Assembly (NCBI GenBank): GCA_002077065.1
Contig: NAJO01000023.1
Span: 186,001 to 250,000 of the forward strand
Direction: 5' to 3'
Origin: Cryoendolithus antarcticus
Taxonomy: Eukaryota; Ascomycota; Dothideomycetes; Cladosporiales; Cladosporiaceae
DNA length: 64,000 bases
A program made the position numbers and the translations under genes. The notes beneath the pieces are model-generated. The model did no database searches. It was given only the letters and a program-made list of their open reading frames with translations, and was not told where the DNA came from. Position 1 is the first letter of the stretch; each line of letters begins with the position of its first letter. Shown piece after piece: positions 1 through 10,151 of the stretch.

Positions 1-807
1 CGAGATAGCGCTTGCGGTGGCGCTCTTCCGCATCCTTGAAGCCGTAGTGCTCCGACGGGATCTGGCGCAGGCAGGGGGCAAGAAGCTGCAAGTCCTGACA
101 AAATATCGATAACTCTCCAGGGTTGTCAGCGGCCTTGGGACTAGTTCTGCCGGGAAAGCCCTTGACTCCAATCCAGTCTCCGCGGCGGATGATCGAATGC
201 TGGTCTGCGAAGGGGACGATGGACGTGCTCTTCTGGCTTTGGGCCATGACTTGGCACTTGAAACCGTCGTAGCCCACCTGGTAGAAGCGCAGATTCTCTC
301 CTGACTCCCGGATGTTGTACACTCGAGCCATGATCGCTACTGGCTTGTCCTCTGCAAGCTCGCCCTTCTTCAGATGCCCATAGTCCTCCACAAGCCTAGT
401 CAGATCGTACGTGATCGAAAACTTGTGCGGGTATGGATTGGGGCTTTGCGTGTCCTTCATACGCTTGACAGCTCGGCTACGCATCTCGAAGTATTGCTGT
501 GGTATAGTTGTCAGCCACTGCTGCACCCGTGAGAAAAAAGTCTACTCACGTGCGGCTCCAGCTTGCCCTCATCTTCTTCAGCACTCCGCTTCTTGGGATT
601 GCTCGCTGCAGGCGGTGCACGAGCAGCCTCTTTCTCGGCCTTCTCAGCAGCCTTCTCGCGCTGCTTCTGACGCTTCTTAAGCTCACTCTTGCTCACTTGC
701 TCGCCAGTCACCTCATCAAGTAGAAGCTTGGGCTTGTCGGCGTCTTGCGTAGTGAGCTCCTTGACCTTGTCGGTCACAGCCTGAACTGCCTCTCCTGGAC
801 CAGACAT
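1..807 (-). CDS. KRS1: Lysyl-tRNA synthetase, N-terminal part, cut by left edge
   Basis: This gene charges tRNA-Lys with lysine (class II aminoacyl-tRNA synthetase, cytosol). The exons seen are 550-807 (86 codons) and 1-496. The 53-nt intron 497-549 has a GTGAGT donor, a GCTGAC branch site and a CAG acceptor. Exon 1 encodes the charged, Lys/Glu-rich eukaryotic N-terminal extension (KSELKKRQKQREKAAEK). Exon 2 gives the OB-fold anticodon-binding region, including ARVYNIRESGENLRFYQV and GDWIGVKGFPGRTSPK, and reaches YGFKDAEERHRKRYL, which leads into the catalytic domain outside the window. The start chosen is the ATG at 807-805, with A at -3. The frame stays open for 63 codons upstream to a second ATG at 996 (separate entry). 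The family assignment is firm; the C-terminal half is not visible. Confidence 0.93.
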
Positions 808-996
808 GGTTGAATAAGCGCTCCGAGTTGTTGTATAATAGTGTAGACGTCGGGGAGAAGGTATGAGAGTGAAGTCATATAAATTCGGAGCCAAAAAGTT
901 CTTGGTGGGGTGACTCAATGGGTATGACTTCAATGCTGTGAGTCGAGGCAGGAGTGATGCACGGAGTAATAATGCTCGTGCACCTATCACGAGCAT
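808..996 (-). other. In-frame upstream extension of KRS1, possible mitochondrial presequence
   Basis: The 63 codons directly upstream of and in frame with the KRS1 start begin with an ATG at 996 that has A at -3. The peptide is rich in Arg, Leu, Ser and Thr, has a single Asp and no Glu, and opens with MLVIGARALLLRASLLPRL. That composition is typical of a mitochondrial matrix-targeting presequence. Use of both ATGs would give mitochondrial and cytosolic enzymes from one gene. This is inferred from composition and open frame only. Confidence 0.45.
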
Positions 997-1306
997 GCTA
1001 AAGGGCGATGAGATGAACAGAAGGAAAGCATTGGCAGATATGATGGTGATTCGAAGTGATGATGCTACAATACGAGATGACTAGGCGACGTTCGGAGGTG
1101 TCAACATCAACTTAACGCGTGGGCAACGCGAGATCAATGGTAACTTCATCACTCTTCGAACTCTCACATGTCCACAACGACTACGTCTCAAGAGGAGTCT
1201 CTTCTTCTCCGTGGCGACATGCTCATGGACGGCGCTGGTGTGGCTTAGTCGATACCACCTCAAACCCACTCAAGACATGCCACTGCGGCGTGGTGCATGG
1301 GCTACG
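997..1306. other. Intergenic, 5' side of KRS1 and 3' side of GPI16
   Basis: About 310 bases with no supported gene. The stretch should hold the KRS1 promoter and the GPI16 3' untranslated region. Short open frames here lack coding character. Confidence 0.4.
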
Positions 1307-3202
1307 CTACGTGACTACTCTGGCTTTCCGCTCTCGCAAGTCGGCATGCCCATTAGCTATACCATTCGCTTTCCCGTCCGTTCTCTCTTTCGCAAGGCTC
1401 GGCGCCTCAGCTGTCTCTCCAGCTTGCGCGTCCGCAGCTTTACTCTCCTTCTCATCACCACCAGTCTTCTTCCCCAGCAGTCCCTTCACCGCGTCCCTCG
1501 CCCTTCTGATGATCCCTGCTAATGGACTCGGTGGCACCTCCTCAGCCAGCACAAAGCTGCGCGTGAGCAGATTGAACAAACTCCCAAACCCCAGCGCAAT
1601 GACAGTGCTGGTCAGGATGATCACATTGTATGGCATGCTGAAGTCCGGCGTCGGCAAGCTCAGCAGCAAACTCGTAGTCCTCACATAGCTCCCCCCAAAC
1701 CCTCCATGCTCTGACAGCACCCTGACAACAGCAGGCGCCACATCAAAACCCCGATTCGCATCGGGAGGATACTCCGTGTACCGCAGCACAGCTTTCTCGA
1801 AATCGTACGTCAGCGTCGTTGTACTCTGCGCCGGAATTGTGAGCACCAATTCGAGATGCGTTCCCCGCTCGCGGTCCAAAGCAGGCGTGTAGTACAGTTT
1901 CTCCTGCTTCCCGTTTGACAAGCGGAGTGTGTGCATGTAGGGCCGCAGATACCAGGGGAGAGATTCCATGTAGACTAGGGTTAGAGGGTGGGCGTGAGGG
2001 TTGCGGAGCGTGGTGTGCATGCTGCCGCGTTCTTGGCCGTGGCCCGCGATCTGGCGGGTGGCGTAGAGAGGTGGAGTGAAGAGGGCCATGGGGTTGACAG
2101 GGCTGGGGCAGGCGGGGAGGGAGAGGTCGAAGGATGAGGAAGCAGAAAGCCGGTAGTGGCGACGAGTGGTGGAAGGGAAGGTAAGCTCGGAGGCTCCGGT
2201 GGCGTTTACAGGCCTGTCGCTGGGGACCTCAAGCGTTACGTCGAAAGCTTGGTCGTTTCGTTCCAGATCGCACGCTCCCTTTGCCGCATGCCCGAAGACC
2301 TTCGACAGCGTCCACGCCGGCTCGTCAGTCACAGCGTTGGGAAAGCAAGTATCATGTCCGTTCCACGGCTTGCTTTCATCGCACTGCACATCCTCTATCT
2401 TCGCCGGCCGTGGGATCGGATCGTGTCGATCCCTCATACTCCTCGGAATTGACAGTGCCATCGAGACACTCTGCTGGATTTCCAGAACACACTCCCCTCC
2501 ATCTGCTGCCCCACAGACAGGCCGCACATCAATAGCCATGCTCTGCCACGTAGCATCAAAGAGCTTATGCCCGTCCAGCAGTGTAGAGATGCCCGCCTTG
2601 CCTTTGCAAGGCAGGAGCTTAAGGAACGGCGTGAGGTTCTCCGTACAGACTACCTCATGCGGTAGCATTCCATGAAGCAACTGCAATCCTCCTTTCTCGC
2701 TGCCATGATCTCCTTCCGGCTCGAATAACCGCACCGGCCGTACAGTCTTCGTCGAGTCAATGAAATTGAGACTCGCGCAGAAAAGTCCGCTCAGACTGTT
2801 AACGAGCTCACTCCACCGCTCCTCGGGCACAGTCTTACTACCTCCCCCATCAACCCAAGCCCATAGCTCCACACCCGTACCTCCTTCCCGTGTCCCGTCC
2901 AGAGGCCTTGCGCCCCAAGATTCATCGTCCCATCGACCAGTTGTGAAGCGGAGGTGTAGCTCTTTCGTCCGAGTATGCTGGAGGATCTGAGCTAGCGAGC
3001 GGGGGAAGTACCGGAAGTGCGAGGACTCGTAGGCGGAGAGGGGTGTGGTGGCTGTGAAGTTGAAGTGGGCGTGGAGGTGAGACTGGGGAAGCGGGAGGAG
3101 GTGAAGGTGCTCGGTGTAGGAGTGTGGGGAGGCGTAAACGGTGGCGAGCGTGAGGAGGGCGAGAGAGGCAGGGAGAGAGAGGAGGGTGGAGAGGTGCATC
3201 AT
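1307..3202 (-). CDS. GPI16: GPI transamidase subunit Gpi16 (PIG-T)
   Basis: A subunit of the endoplasmic reticulum GPI transamidase, which moves proteins onto preformed GPI anchors. It is a single-exon gene of 631 aa, close to yeast Gpi16 and somewhat longer than human PIG-T. The start at 3202 is chosen because it is followed by a clear signal peptide (MMHLSTLLSLPASLALLTLA). The frame stays open upstream to 3490 but that part is low-complexity and unlike the family. The luminal body has the conserved block LTPFLKLLPCKGKAGISTLL with its disulfide-type cysteine. One membrane span lies near residues 527-550 (VIILTSTVIALGFGSLFNLL) and is followed by a charged cytosolic tail. It is divergent from LUC7 across 290 bp. 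Confidence 0.93.
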   Translation of the reverse strand: MMHLSTLLSLPASLALLTLATVYASPHSYTEHLHLLPLPQSHLHAHFNFTATTPLSAYESSHFRYFPRSLAQILQHTRTKELHLRFTTGRWDDESWGARPLDGTREGGTGVELWAWVDGGGSKTVPEERWSELVNSLSGLFCASLNFIDSTKTVRPVRLFEPEGDHGSEKGGLQLLHGMLPHEVVCTENLTPFLKLLPCKGKAGISTLLDGHKLFDATWQSMAIDVRPVCGAADGGECVLEIQQSVSMALSIPRSMRDRHDPIPRPAKIEDVQCDESKPWNGHDTCFPNAVTDEPAWTLSKVFGHAAKGACDLERNDQAFDVTLEVPSDRPVNATGASELTFPSTTRRHYRLSASSSFDLSLPACPSPVNPMALFTPPLYATRQIAGHGQERGSMHTTLRNPHAHPLTLVYMESLPWYLRPYMHTLRLSNGKQEKLYYTPALDRERGTHLELVLTIPAQSTTTLTYDFEKAVLRYTEYPPDANRGFDVAPAVVRVLSEHGGFGGSYVRTTSLLLSLPTPDFSMPYNVIILTSTVIALGFGSLFNLLTRSFVLAEEVPPSPLAGIIRRARDAVKGLLGKKTGGDEKESKAADAQAGETAEAPSLAKERTDGKANGIANGHADLRERKARVVT

Positions 3203-3492
3203 GAGTGGACCCGTGAAGGGTATGAGGAGGGAAGGGAGGGGGTGGTGGTCGGAGAGTTTGACATGTGAAGATGCCAAGGCATATCTTTTGTAGCTCTTCC
3301 TCTGCTTAACAACACCTACATATATCTTCGTCGCACAGCTCACAGAGCGACGAGAGACCAACTCAGGGCCTCGTATCACCACCTCCGCCTCACTCACCTC
3401 CAACCCCACCACTCGGCCCTCGAGGCGCGCTCCCCTCCCCTCTTCAACCACCTCCACCACGTCGGTGCTTCCCCCTCCACTGCACCGCAACC
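3203..3492. promoter_or_regulatory. Shared divergent promoter of GPI16 and LUC7
   Basis: 290 bases separate the two start codons, so both genes must be driven from here. The LUC7 side is C/T-rich on the plus strand, a common 5' leader composition in filamentous fungi. I saw no specific factor site. Confidence 0.5.
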
Positions 3493-4392
3493 ATGGCAGC
3501 CGAACAGCGCAAACTCCTCGAGCAGCTCATGGGCGACAACCTCATGTCCCTAGGCACAACCAAACCCTCCACCCTGAGCATCACAGATCCCAAAGTCTGC
3601 CGCTCCTACCTAGCCGGCTCCTGCCCTCACGACCTCTTCACAAACACAAAGCAGGACCTCGGCACGTGCCCAAAGTCGCATCCCCCAAACTTGAAAGACG
3701 AGTACAACAGTGCGTCAGAGGACAAGAAACGGGAATGGGGCTTCGAATTCGATTACTGGCGGGACATCGGGAAGTACGTGGGCGAATGCGACAGGAGGAT
3801 TGATCAGGCTCAACGGCGGCTAGAGAAGACTGCAGATGAGATTCGGCAGACGAACGAGCTTCTCAAAGCTATCAACAACGCTAGCATGACTATCGAGGCA
3901 GGACTGGTGGAGATCGAGATCTTAGCGCAAGAAGGCGCCGTGAATCAGGCTGTGCAGCAGTTCCATAACTTGCGGCAGGCGAAGATCCAAAAGGATGATC
4001 GGGAGCGGGAGTTGAAGGCGCTGAGCGATACTAGTGGGCCTAGCGGGCATCAGAAACTGCAGGTTTGCGATGTCTGTGGTGCGTATTTGTCGAGGTTGGA
4101 CAATGATCGACGGTTGGCGGATCACTTTTTCGGCAAGATGCATTTGGGGTACGCGCAGATGCGGAAGGAGAGTGAGAGGTTGGGACGGGAATTGAAGGGT
4201 CGACAGCCGCCTGCGAGGAACGAGGCTGAGGAAGATGGGGGACGGGGAGGGTATGGTGACGGGGGTTACGGGAATGGAGGGTATGGTGGAGGAGGAGGAT
4301 ATGGAGGCGGTGGGTATGGAAGAGGTGGAGGCGGTGGTTTCAACAGGAGAGGAGGCGGGAGGGGAGGATTCGGTGGTGGGCAGAGATGGTGA
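3493..4392 (+). CDS. LUC7: U1 snRNP splicing factor LUC7
   Basis: A U1 snRNP component that helps select 5' splice sites. It is one exon of 299 aa and begins with the family signature MAAEQRKLLEQLMG. Residues about 34-63 form the first CCCH-type zinc finger (VCRSYLAGSCPHDLF then GTCPKSH). A helical coiled-coil region (about 95-175) follows, then the second C2H2-type finger at about 191-217 (CDVCGAYLSRL then ADHFFGKMHLGY). The C-terminus is a Gly/Arg/Tyr-rich low-complexity tail (about 240-299), where metazoan relatives carry RS-type tails. Identification is firm. Confidence 0.95.
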   Translation: MAAEQRKLLEQLMGDNLMSLGTTKPSTLSITDPKVCRSYLAGSCPHDLFTNTKQDLGTCPKSHPPNLKDEYNSASEDKKREWGFEFDYWRDIGKYVGECDRRIDQAQRRLEKTADEIRQTNELLKAINNASMTIEAGLVEIEILAQEGAVNQAVQQFHNLRQAKIQKDDRERELKALSDTSGPSGHQKLQVCDVCGAYLSRLDNDRRLADHFFGKMHLGYAQMRKESERLGRELKGRQPPARNEAEEDGGRGGYGDGGYGNGGYGGGGGYGGGGYGRGGGGGFNRRGGGRGGFGGGQRW

Positions 4393-4980
4393 TTAGGGCA
4401 CGTTGTCTCTAAGCACGAAGCCAAGTTTCGATCTACAGAGCCATGCGTTGGACTTGCGGTGGCGCGAGAGGTCGAGCCGCTGAACACCAGTCCTCGCTGT
4501 CACCACATGGTCAAGGATCCCAGAACCGCCGGACTTGCGCGAGCTACTACAGTCTAAGACTGGCAGGGGTATGTCGCGAAGGCCGAATTCCTGATTGCTC
4601 GTCCCGCGAATCAACGCGCCAAGCAGGGGGTCGCAGAGGAAGTGTCCATTGAGCAGTCAGGACACGCTCGAAGTACCACTCAAGGCTTCCGCACGGCGGA
4701 AACACCTTTTGTCTTGCAGACTGGCGGTCACGTCCGCGAACACTCGGGACATGTAGGATAAAAGGAGAAGCGATAGAAGAAACGATGTACACTACAACCA
4801 ACTCGATAGCGGAACAGCACTAACGTCCTTTCGGAGCGCTTTGCGCAGCAGAGCCCCTGGAACCCGTATTTCAACTCCACGTACTCCCCATACCACTCCT
4901 ACTCTCACCCTGCACATTCCAACGCCACGTACCCAACCCCTTCCCAGCCCATCCCAATTATCCATCTTCCCCTAGTTATT
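4393..4980. other. Intergenic between convergent LUC7 and BYE1
   Basis: 588 bases between the stop codons of two convergent genes. Only 3' untranslated regions are expected. I see no convincing gene or repeat. Confidence 0.4.
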
Positions 4981-7560
4981 CTAGCGTCCCACGTGATCCC
5001 CAGCCATGAGCCGATCCATCAAAATACTCAGATCCTCCCGACTCCCCGGGGTGTTGTCCAAGATGCGTCGCAGATTCATCAGCTTCTCCTCCTGGATCCC
5101 CGGATCCGCAGCCAGAATCGCCTGCGCGGATGTGCAGCCGTAGTATTCCCCTAGGATTCTCTGGGCTGGGGAAGGGTTGCTCGGCGAGCCGGGGAAAGCG
5201 GCGGAGTAAGATGGAGGAGCTTGTTGAGCGTACGGGTTTGGCGGGAGTGTTGAAGCTGGGGCTGGGAATTGTGGGGATGTCTGCGCGAGCGGAGAGGCGT
5301 GGGGACCGTTGCGCAGGTGGTCTGGTAGGGCGTGCTGGACGGGCGTGGCGCCGTTGCTATTGCCGTTACTCTGTTGAGATGGGAGAGTAGGCGGCGGCTG
5401 GCGAGCAACGACGAAGGTAGCCAGTAGTATTCGCTCCTCAGTGGGTTGTTTGAGAGAGCAGTACTCCAGCATATCCAGATGATCTGGCACTTTGGCGCCA
5501 GGCTCCAGGGGGATGAGATACAAATCCTTGACGAGCTGCGGCTTATCTCTGTTGACGACAGCGTACTTCTGTCTCGAGGCGAAGTACTCAAACACCGCAT
5601 TAAATCCCGACGCGTCATTATAAGGCGTGAGCGCCAGAATCGAAACATCACTCGTATTGCTCCACTGCAGTCCACACAGATACTCCTCAGCCTTGGGCAC
5701 ACCCAATCTGCCATCAATACTGAGTTTCGACGGTAAGAGGTCGTTCCACGAGATGGTCGAGGAAATATCGCGTCCGGCCACGTATCTCGCATTGACCATC
5801 GGCTCGCTCTCGCCCTGCGAGATCTTGCCTTGCCAGACAACGGCGTCTGGACCTGAGGGCGCAGCGGGTGCGTACTCCTCGTCGTCGTCGTCAGCGAGCA
5901 TGCGGTCGACGTCGGCGTCTTCTTTGGCGCCTTCGCCGTTATTTTGCACGGAGCTGCGGCGGCGTGGGGGCATTTGCAGTGGTCTCGGACCGGAGGTGGG
6001 CTGGGTTGGTGATTGGGCTTGAGTCTTATTCCAAATAGCGTTAACGTCGAAGTTCTGTTGGCTGGATTCGCGGCGATCGAGAGGAGCGACACGAGGTCTG
6101 CTGGTGTTCGCTGTTGGCGCACCGTCGAAGCTACTCTGGTTGATAGGTGAGGTGGCCGTGGCAGTAGGGTCGCTGTCTGCAATCTCTGCGTTATCTGAGA
6201 TGCTGTGACGGACTGGTCGCGATACCGGCATCGACGAAGAAGCAGCGTTCTCGTCCTCGACCATCTCGTCGCCCTTGTGAGTGCGGCGATACCTTGGCCC
6301 AACTTCCTTCTGGTCGATCGTCATCTGGCGATCCGCTTCAGCCTTCATCTCAGCTCGCTGCTTCTGCTGCTCTTCGCTGGCAGCTTCGTCGGAAGTCATG
6401 ACGGCAAGCTCGTCCGCGGTCAGAGATCCGGCCACAAGCTCTTCCAGGAGTGTCTTGTTGCGCTTGATATTGGCATTCAGCATGCGAAACTGCTGTGCGT
6501 AGTCCTTGTTTTGTGGCCCGTCGTAGTTCATCGTCAGGGCATACTCGATACGAGAAGCGTGATAATCGCCGAGACTCGAGGGCGTTTGACCATCTGGGAC
6601 GCGGAAGCCAGATCGCTGTACATGTTCACTGACGCCGTCTGCGATGACTTTGCTCAAGGCTTGAGCAATCTTCTTCCGGTCAGCTGGCAGCTTGTCACTC
6701 GAGATGAGAGCCGTGGCTGGATCCTCTGATCCCTTCTTCTGCGGCACGATCGATGACTTGCGACGCTTGTCTTGCCTCTTCGGCACATCAGCAGGTGTTC
6801 CAGGCTGGCTGGTTGCGACATCTGACTCGCGCTTGCGTTTGTTGCCAGCATCAGCCGGTGTGTCCAACGCTGGCTCAGTCTCCTCCACTGGTGTCGCCTC
6901 TTCCTTCACATCCTCAGCCTCCTCATCGCCATTTGCTGCAGCACTTGGCGTCATTTCCTTCTTCAGCCACCCGCCCTTACTCTCCTTCTTCGACTTCCGA
7001 CTTTTACTCATCTTCTTCTCTGCAAGATAGATCCTCGTCCTCGTCTCCCAGATCTGCTCTCCTCTAGCCAATGCCTCAACAGTCTCAACGTGGTCTGCCG
7101 GATTGCACTGCTCACACAGATAGTTCTCGGGCACCTCGTCATCGTTGTCCGACATCCCCATGCACACATTGTGCTGCCACACTGAGCATGCGTCGCACCC
7201 GATAAATGCTCGCTTGTCCTCGCCATCGTCGTTGCCGCAGATGCAGCGGATCCTCTCTTCGTCCTCATCTGCTTCGGAGACTGCTTGCGATGCTGTGGCC
7301 TTTCCTTTCTTGCCTTTGCCCTTGGCTGCCTTGCCCTTCTTGGGGGCCGGTGCTGGTGAGGAGGAGGCTTTGGTGTGTTGGCCTTTGGTGGCGCGGCCGG
7401 AGCGGCGTATCGATTCATCTGCGAGTGTACGTTAGCAAGTGTCTACTACAATCATAGTGTCACGCATCCCAGTGTCTGTCACGCTGCCTCTGTGGTAGGA
7501 GACGCGCTTGGATGACCTGGAGGTGCTACGCCTGGGCGACTGGAGTTGCTTACCTGCCAT
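4981..7560 (-). CDS. BYE1: Bye1-like transcription factor: PHD, TFIIS-like and SPOC domains
   Basis: A Bye1/SPOC-family nuclear protein. Family members bind RNA polymerase II through a TFIIS-like domain and H3K4me3 through a PHD finger. Exon 1 is only 7 nt (7554-7560, ATGGCAG) and is joined over a 135-nt intron (7419-7553, GTAAGC donor; GCTAAC and GCAG at the acceptor) to exon 2 (4981-7418), giving 814 aa. Domains: PHD about 61-107 (RCICGNDDG, then [14 protein letters not shown], then YLCEQC); TFIIS central-like about 250-390; SPOC about 520-665 ([12 protein letters not shown] through [11 protein letters not shown]). A Pro/Gln-rich linker precedes a helical C-terminus. The short first exon is supported because splicing restores [15 protein letters not shown] before the PHD finger. 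Confidence 0.88.
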
Positions 7561-8235
7561 GCTGGCGATGTCGTCGGGTTCAGTACGCGTGAGATGACAA
7601 ATGCGTGGCAGTGATGGCTGTGGCAGTCGATGATACACGCGCGTTTGCAAACACTTCACGAGACTAAACTATGACTGCCTCCCTGACTGATCCCGCCCGA
7701 GTAGCAACAACGAAGTGACCGCCTGATCAGACCCGACGAGCAACAGGACTGCCTTGCAAGCCTCAATGTGCAGGCTGTCGATTGGTGTGAGAACCTCTCC
7801 TTCCTTGCTTGGACGTCGCTGGCTGCAGCGCTGCCGGGTTGGTTTTCGTCGTGTCGGTCGTTATACTTGGCAGTCTCCGACGGCCTTGCGCGCACTGCGT
7901 GATGCTTTTGCTGTTGATGAGCTTCGGTGGTGTCTACGATCACGCGACGCCGCCTGTCAGATGAGGTTATGTGCAAGACCGCGACTCGTCTCTTTTTCCT
8001 CTGTGATCGCGTCGCGTAAGTGCGAATGATGACCGTGGTGTAGTGCAAATCGCGTTCGCGCGATGTTGGTGTAGGAAGAGAGGATGTCGGCGTACGGGAA
8101 ATGCCATGAAGTGGAGAAGTTGCGCTTGCGACAAGCTTCCACCATGACTAAGCGTCTCGAGTCACGTGCCGCGTATCAATACACGAACATTTCCCTATGA
8201 TTAACAACGATCTTTGGACTGTGGAGAGAGACAGT
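7561..8235. promoter_or_regulatory. Divergent intergenic region BYE1 / ZNF830-like
   Basis: 675 bases between two divergent starts. No coding signal is convincing. The region presumably holds both promoters; I identified no specific sites. Confidence 0.4.
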
Positions 8236-9135
8236 ATGGCAGCAACAGAAGATGCCCGCGCTCTCCTCCGCGCAGCGCGCAAAGAGCGCCGGATCACACA
8301 CCCCCACGCCTCCTACACAAGCTCCGGAAACCTCCTCTGCAACCTATGTGAGGTTCCCGTGAAGAGCGAAGCCGCATGGGGAGGCCATCTGCATTCTACC
8401 GGGCACACATTGCGTCTTAGCAGGGCGCAAGACGCTGCTCGGCGGACCACAGAAGTTGGAATTGGGAACGCACGAAAGCGGAAGGCTGGAAGCCCGCCGA
8501 TCGAGGAAGAGGCAGAGGAAGGAAGCAAACGCGTACGGTTTGAGGACGATGCTTCAGCAGCAGCAGCTTCACAGGAAGCTGCACTCTCCATGGGCGACGC
8601 CAAGGCTCCTCTTCCTCCCTCGGTCGCAGAGGAAAGCAACCCAACCGACGAAGCCGAGCTCGCGCTCCTGAACGCAGAGCTCTCAGCCCTCGATCAAGCC
8701 TCGCGCTACTCAGCAGCTACAATCTCCGCCCCCGCTCTCTCAGCCGAAGAACTCGCAGCCCAAGCTCGGGAAGAGATCTCAGCACAGCGAGGGAAACGGG
8801 ACGTCGAGATCGCAGATGAGAGGGAGGAGGCGGAGGGGAGGCTGCAGGAGGAGTTTGCGGAGATGGAGGAGCTTGAAGGACGGGTGAGAAGACTGAGGGA
8901 GCGGAGAGAGGGGCTGAGGAAGGTCGGTGTTGCGGGTGAGGGTCGAGGCGTGGTACAGGCCGCAGGAGGTGAAGTGGAGGGAGGTGGGGCGGAGGGACAG
9001 CACGAGAGTGAGATGGCGATGCGAGGCGAGACTACGAGCACAAGCCATGCTGGTGGAAATTCCGAAGCAGTACAAGGAGATGAGGATGATGATGATGACG
9101 ACGATTTCGATGAGTGGGCTTTCGGAGCGCGATAG
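8236..9135 (+). CDS. ZNF830/CCDC16-like zinc-finger, coiled-coil protein
   Basis: 299 aa from the ATG at 8236; an ATG 13 codons upstream (8197) is possible but adds an unconserved leader. Residues about 36-58 hold one C2H2 finger (CNLCEVPVKSEAAWGGHLHS, then TGH), the arrangement of the ZNF830/CCDC16 family, which is linked to pre-mRNA splicing and genome stability in animals. A basic nuclear-localisation-type patch (ARKRKAG) follows. A long Glu/Arg-rich coiled coil covers about 185-240, and the C-terminus is acidic (EDDDDDDDFDEWAFGAR), another family hallmark. A nuclear role is inferred. Confidence 0.8.
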   Translation: MAATEDARALLRAARKERRITHPHASYTSSGNLLCNLCEVPVKSEAAWGGHLHSTGHTLRLSRAQDAARRTTEVGIGNARKRKAGSPPIEEEAEEGSKRVRFEDDASAAAASQEAALSMGDAKAPLPPSVAEESNPTDEAELALLNAELSALDQASRYSAATISAPALSAEELAAQAREEISAQRGKRDVEIADEREEAEGRLQEEFAEMEELEGRVRRLRERREGLRKVGVAGEGRGVVQAAGGEVEGGGAEGQHESEMAMRGETTSTSHAGGNSEAVQGDEDDDDDDDFDEWAFGAR

Positions 9136-9408
9136 CAAAGGCACCGATCCCTCAGGACGTTTGCCTGCGCGTCATTTGACAGAAGAGTAATGTACTGCTC
9201 ATCCTCAACTCCTGAGGTCCCTGAAAATATGTCATACAAAGGTGCAAGATCCACTACTTTCCCTGGCAGATCAGTATTCGGCGGCCTTCTGAAGTAGTGC
9301 CCTGGGAATCGACGCCACCTGAGTCCATCCACTCACTCCGTGTTACCGAGCTTCACGTATGCTCCCGCAGAAACGCATCTTCTTCCAACCCGGCTCATGG
9401 CGGACCAT

Positions 9409-10151
9409 CTAGCTACAAGTAGGTTTGAATACACCCAGATCGACCAGCCAAGCCCCTGTGTCACATTAGCCAAATCCGCCATTGCCCTGCCATCCCATCT
9501 AGCACAAGATAACTCACCAGAGTTGAACTCTGAAAACACCTCACTGATCAACCACTTCGGATCCGGATTCTTCGTACCGTTCTTTGTGACGCCGATGACC
9601 AAGATCCCAGTCACCTGCTGTGGCGTGAGAGCCGAGCGCCAGCGGACGGTGACCTAGCGCATCGACTGGTCAGTGAGGGTATGTGGTGCTGGATAAGGCT
9701 GTTAGGGAGGAAGAAAGAAGTGGGAGAGGCATACATGGTCGCAAGCTAGCCACTGATTGAGGATCTGGAAGGGAATAGAGGGTTGGGTTGCCTGAGCGGC
9801 TTCAAACGAGGAGCGGGAGGTGAAGGTCGCGGTGCCGAGCTATGTGATCGTCAGCTTTCTTCACGCCTCGTGAATGCCGATACTCCAACAACTTACAGCC
9901 ACCGGCCCGGAGCACCCCGAGTTGATCAGCTCGATGACGCTGTCGGTGTAGTCCGTGAAGCCGGTTGCCAAAACCTTATCGGCAAGAGCTTTGGAGTAGC
10001 TCGTGATGAGCGTGGCGAAGTTGTTGGCTACTGAAGTAGCTTCGGAGTCGGAGAGGCAGGTTGACAGGGTGCGAGGCTCGAGGTTGAAACTGGGGTAGGC
10101 CGAGGCTGTGAGGGCCAGGAGGGCGGTGAGGGCAGTCTGAGAGAAAAGCAT
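9409..10151 (-). CDS. Secreted NTF2-like domain protein, four exons
   Basis: I assembled this gene from four exons: 9897-10151, 9735-9839, 9518-9653 and 9409-9455. They are separated by introns of 57, 81 and 62 nt with GTAAGT, GTATGC and GTGAGT donors, and give 180 aa. Residues 1-17 are a signal peptide (MLFSQTALTALLALTASA). The mature part matches the fungal secreted NTF2-like family, with CLSDSEATSVANNFATLI near the N-terminus, IELINSGCSGPVALGTATF in the middle and SEFNSGAWLVDLGVFKPTC at the end. Four cysteines could form two disulfides. Members are small extracellular proteins of unknown ligand. All exon junctions keep frame and meet conserved text, so the model is strong. Confidence 0.87.

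Noticed and set aside
3203..3490. 96-codon upstream extension of GPI16
   Set aside because: It overlaps the LUC7 promoter, is Val/Glu/Gly-rich, and would bury the signal peptide.
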